Assembly (NCBI GenBank): GCA_022572525.1
Contig: JACZVS010000028.1
Location: 1-6,523 of the forward strand
DNA from: Nanobdellota archaeon
GTDB taxonomy: Archaea > Nanobdellota > Nanobdellia > Pacearchaeales > UBA12030
Length of the DNA: 6,523 nucleotides
Reading direction: 5' to 3'
Below, in pieces: positions 5,084-6,523 of this stretch. The position numbers and the translations under genes were made by a program. A model generated the notes under the pieces. That model ran no database searches, was not told the origin of the DNA, and was given only the letters and a program-made list of their open reading frames with translations. Every line of letters starts with the position of its first letter. Positions within the stretch are counted from its first letter, which is position 1.

Positions 5084-6523
5084 ATGACATTTCCGAGCTT
5101 TGTGAAGAAAGTTAGTGATTTTGTATGGGATATTCCGAAGAGCTATAAGAAAGGCATGAGGGTTCCTGCAAGGATCATTGCTTCTGAGAAACTTGTCAAG
5201 GAAATGGATCAACAAGTTTATGATCAGATAACAAATGTTGCTACCTTGCCTGGCATCTTAAAGTACGCTTACTGCATGGCAGATGGTCATTCGGGATATG
5301 GCTTTCCAATTGGAGGAGTTGCAGCTTTTGACACGAAAGAAGGAGTTATCTCTCCAGGCGGAATAGGGTTTGATATTAATTGTGGCATGCGCCTTGTAAC
5401 TTCAAATCTTACTCTTAAGGAAGTTAGGCCAAAGTTAAAGCAACTTGTTGATATGCTTTTCCAGAAAGTTCCTGCTGGTGTTGGGTGTAAGGGTTTTGTG
5501 AGGCTAAATGCGTCTGAGTTTAGAACAGCAGTTGAAAGAGGAGCGGAATGGTGTATCGACAAAGGTTATGGCTGGCCTGAGGATTTGAAACATACAGAAG
5601 AAAATGGATGTGCGAAAGGAGCTGATTCCTCAAAGATTTCTGACAGGTCTGTCCAGCGAGGCCTTAGCCAAATTGGAACTCTTGGATCTGGCAATCACTA
5701 CCTTGAAATACAGCATGTCAAAGAGGAAAATATTTTTGATAAGCAAACAGCAGAGAAACTTGGAATCTTTCCAGAACAGATTGTAGTGATGTTTCATTGT
5801 GGCTCAAGAGGGTTTGGGCATCAAGTTGCTACTGATTATCTACTGCTCTTCTTGAAAGTTATGGAAAGCAAGTACAATATTAAGATTCTTGATCGAGAAC
5901 TTGCTTGTGCACCATTTAACAGCAAAGAGGGCCAGGATTATTTTGCTGCAATGAAATGTTGCATCAATATGAGTTTTATGAATAGACAAGTTATTTTACA
6001 TAGGATTAGAGAATGCTTCTCTAAAGTTTTTGGTAAGTCTGCAGAGAAACTTGAGTTAAATCAAATCTATGATGTTGCTCATAACACCGCTAAAGTTGAA
6101 AGATACACTATTGATAACAAGTATAAGGAAGTTCTAGTGCATAGAAAAGGTGCTACCAGAGCATTTGGACCAGGAAGAATGGAAATTCCCGAAGTTTATA
6201 GACAGCTGGGACAGCCAGTCATTATTGGAGGGAGCATGGAAACTGGTTCTTACTTGCTTCTTGGAACAAAAAAAGCAGAAGAAGAAACTTTTGGAAGTAC
6301 TGTACATGGAGCTGGGAGAGTTAAAAGCAGGAGTAAAGCTCTAAGAACAATAAGAGGTGAGGTTATAAAATCCAATCTTAAGGCTAAAGGGATTGAAGTC
6401 AAAGCAGGAAGTTGGAAATCTTTAGCTGAAGAAGCTCCCGAAGTCTACAAAGATATCGACGAAGTGATAAAGGTTGTTGATGAGATAGGAATTAGTAAAA
6501 AAATAGCTAGATTAAAACCTTTA
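5084..6523 (+). CDS. rtcB: RNA-splicing ligase RtcB, lacking only the extreme C-terminus at the window edge
   Basis: RtcB joins RNA 2',3'-cyclic-phosphate or 3'-phosphate ends to 5'-OH ends using GTP and Mn2+, in tRNA exon joining and RNA repair. The frame stays open for 480 codons from ATG 5084 to the last base, with no stop. The end, ARLKPL, aligns just before the conserved family tail (GVAKG in P. horikoshii), so about five residues are outside the window, including the guanine-contacting Lys480 equivalent. Active-site motifs are ADGHSGYGFPIGG, GGIGFDINCGMR (Asp97, Cys100), GSGNHYLE (Asn204, His205, Glu208), FHCGSRGFGHQ (His238), AHNTAKVE (His333) and STVHGAGR with His408, the residue that becomes GMP-linked. 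These match P. horikoshii Asp95, Cys98, His203, His234, His329 and His404. The start is supported by the normal N-terminus leading to WDIPKSYKKGMRVPARI. No intein interrupts it. Unusual substitutions occur at ADGH, HCGSRG and SMET. A 41-nt gap with a TATA-like box suggests a promoter separate from suf-sod. Confidence 0.96.
   Translation, partial: MTFPSFVKKVSDFVWDIPKSYKKGMRVPARIIASEKLVKEMDQQVYDQITNVATLPGILKYAYCMADGHSGYGFPIGGVAAFDTKEGVISPGGIGFDINCGMRLVTSNLTLKEVRPKLKQLVDMLFQKVPAGVGCKGFVRLNASEFRTAVERGAEWCIDKGYGWPEDLKHTEENGCAKGADSSKISDRSVQRGLSQIGTLGSGNHYLEIQHVKEENIFDKQTAEKLGIFPEQIVVMFHCGSRGFGHQVATDYLLLFLKVMESKYNIKILDRELACAPFNSKEGQDYFAAMKCCINMSFMNRQVILHRIRECFSKVFGKSAEKLELNQIYDVAHNTAKVERYTIDNKYKEVLVHRKGATRAFGPGRMEIPEVYRQLGQPVIIGGSMETGSYLLLGTKKAEEETFGSTVHGAGRVKSRSKALRTIRGEVIKSNLKAKGIEVKAGSWKSLAEEAPEVYKDIDEVIKVVDEIGISKKIARLKPL

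Noticed and set aside
5360..5395. Possible intein insertion at the RtcB GGIGFDINCG motif
   Set aside because: Some archaeal rtcB genes, such as those of Pyrococcus, carry an intein, but here the motif and the rest of the protein read through without interruption.
5287..5562. 91-codon minus-strand open frame within rtcB
   Set aside because: Covered by rtcB, which has intact catalytic motifs across this interval.
5604..6344. Two short plus-strand open frames (5604-5786 and 6150-6344) in another frame
   Set aside because: Both are out-of-frame readings of rtcB, whose own frame is continuous from 5084 to the window end. They do not indicate a frameshift or pseudogene.

Overview
The window is an AT-rich (roughly 40% GC by eye), densely packed stretch in which every supported gene lies on the + strand. 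It carries the 3' part of a SUF iron-sulfur cluster assembly operon, followed by a superoxide dismutase gene and a small CxxC protein gene, and then a near-complete rtcB RNA ligase gene. The most likely source is an archaeon with a compact genome, perhaps a DPANN lineage such as Woesearchaeota. This rests on the archaeal-type RtcB, a TATA-like box spaced for a leaderless transcript upstream of rtcB, weak or absent Shine-Dalgarno sites, and very tight gene packing. A candidate-phyla (Patescibacteria) bacterium cannot be excluded from this sequence alone.

Layout: 1-787 is sufB, missing its 5' half; 794-1870 sufD; 1867-3087 sufS (cysteine desulfurase); 3089-3463 sufU-like scaffold/sulfur carrier; 3456-4187 sufC (ATPase); 4184-4786 Mn-type superoxide dismutase; 4788-5042 a DUF1858-type small protein with a CVGC motif. 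These seven genes overlap by 4-8 nt or are separated by 1-6 nt, so they almost certainly form one transcript with coupled translation. A 41-nt gap (5043-5083) holds a TATA-like element and a T-rich tract. From 5084 to the window edge runs rtcB, open to the last base and probably lacking only about five C-terminal residues. It has no in-window stop codon.

How the genes work together: SufS takes sulfur from cysteine as a persulfide. The SufU-like protein, in place of SufE, probably accepts it. The SufB-SufC-SufD complex then builds the cluster using SufC ATP hydrolysis. The coupled superoxide dismutase would remove the oxidant that destroys exposed Fe-S clusters, and the small CxxC protein is a plausible thiol-redox or sulfur partner. 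This makes the block look like an Fe-S assembly and protection cassette. RtcB (RNA 3'-phosphate/5'-OH ligase; tRNA splicing and RNA repair) appears to be a separate transcription unit.

The most notable points are the physical coupling of SOD and the DUF1858 protein to suf, the B-D-S-U-C order with sufC last, a SufU lacking the insertion typical of Bacillus SufU, and substitutions in normally conserved RtcB motifs. No RNA gene, CRISPR array, insertion sequence or intein was seen, and there is no gene-free stretch over 300 bases.
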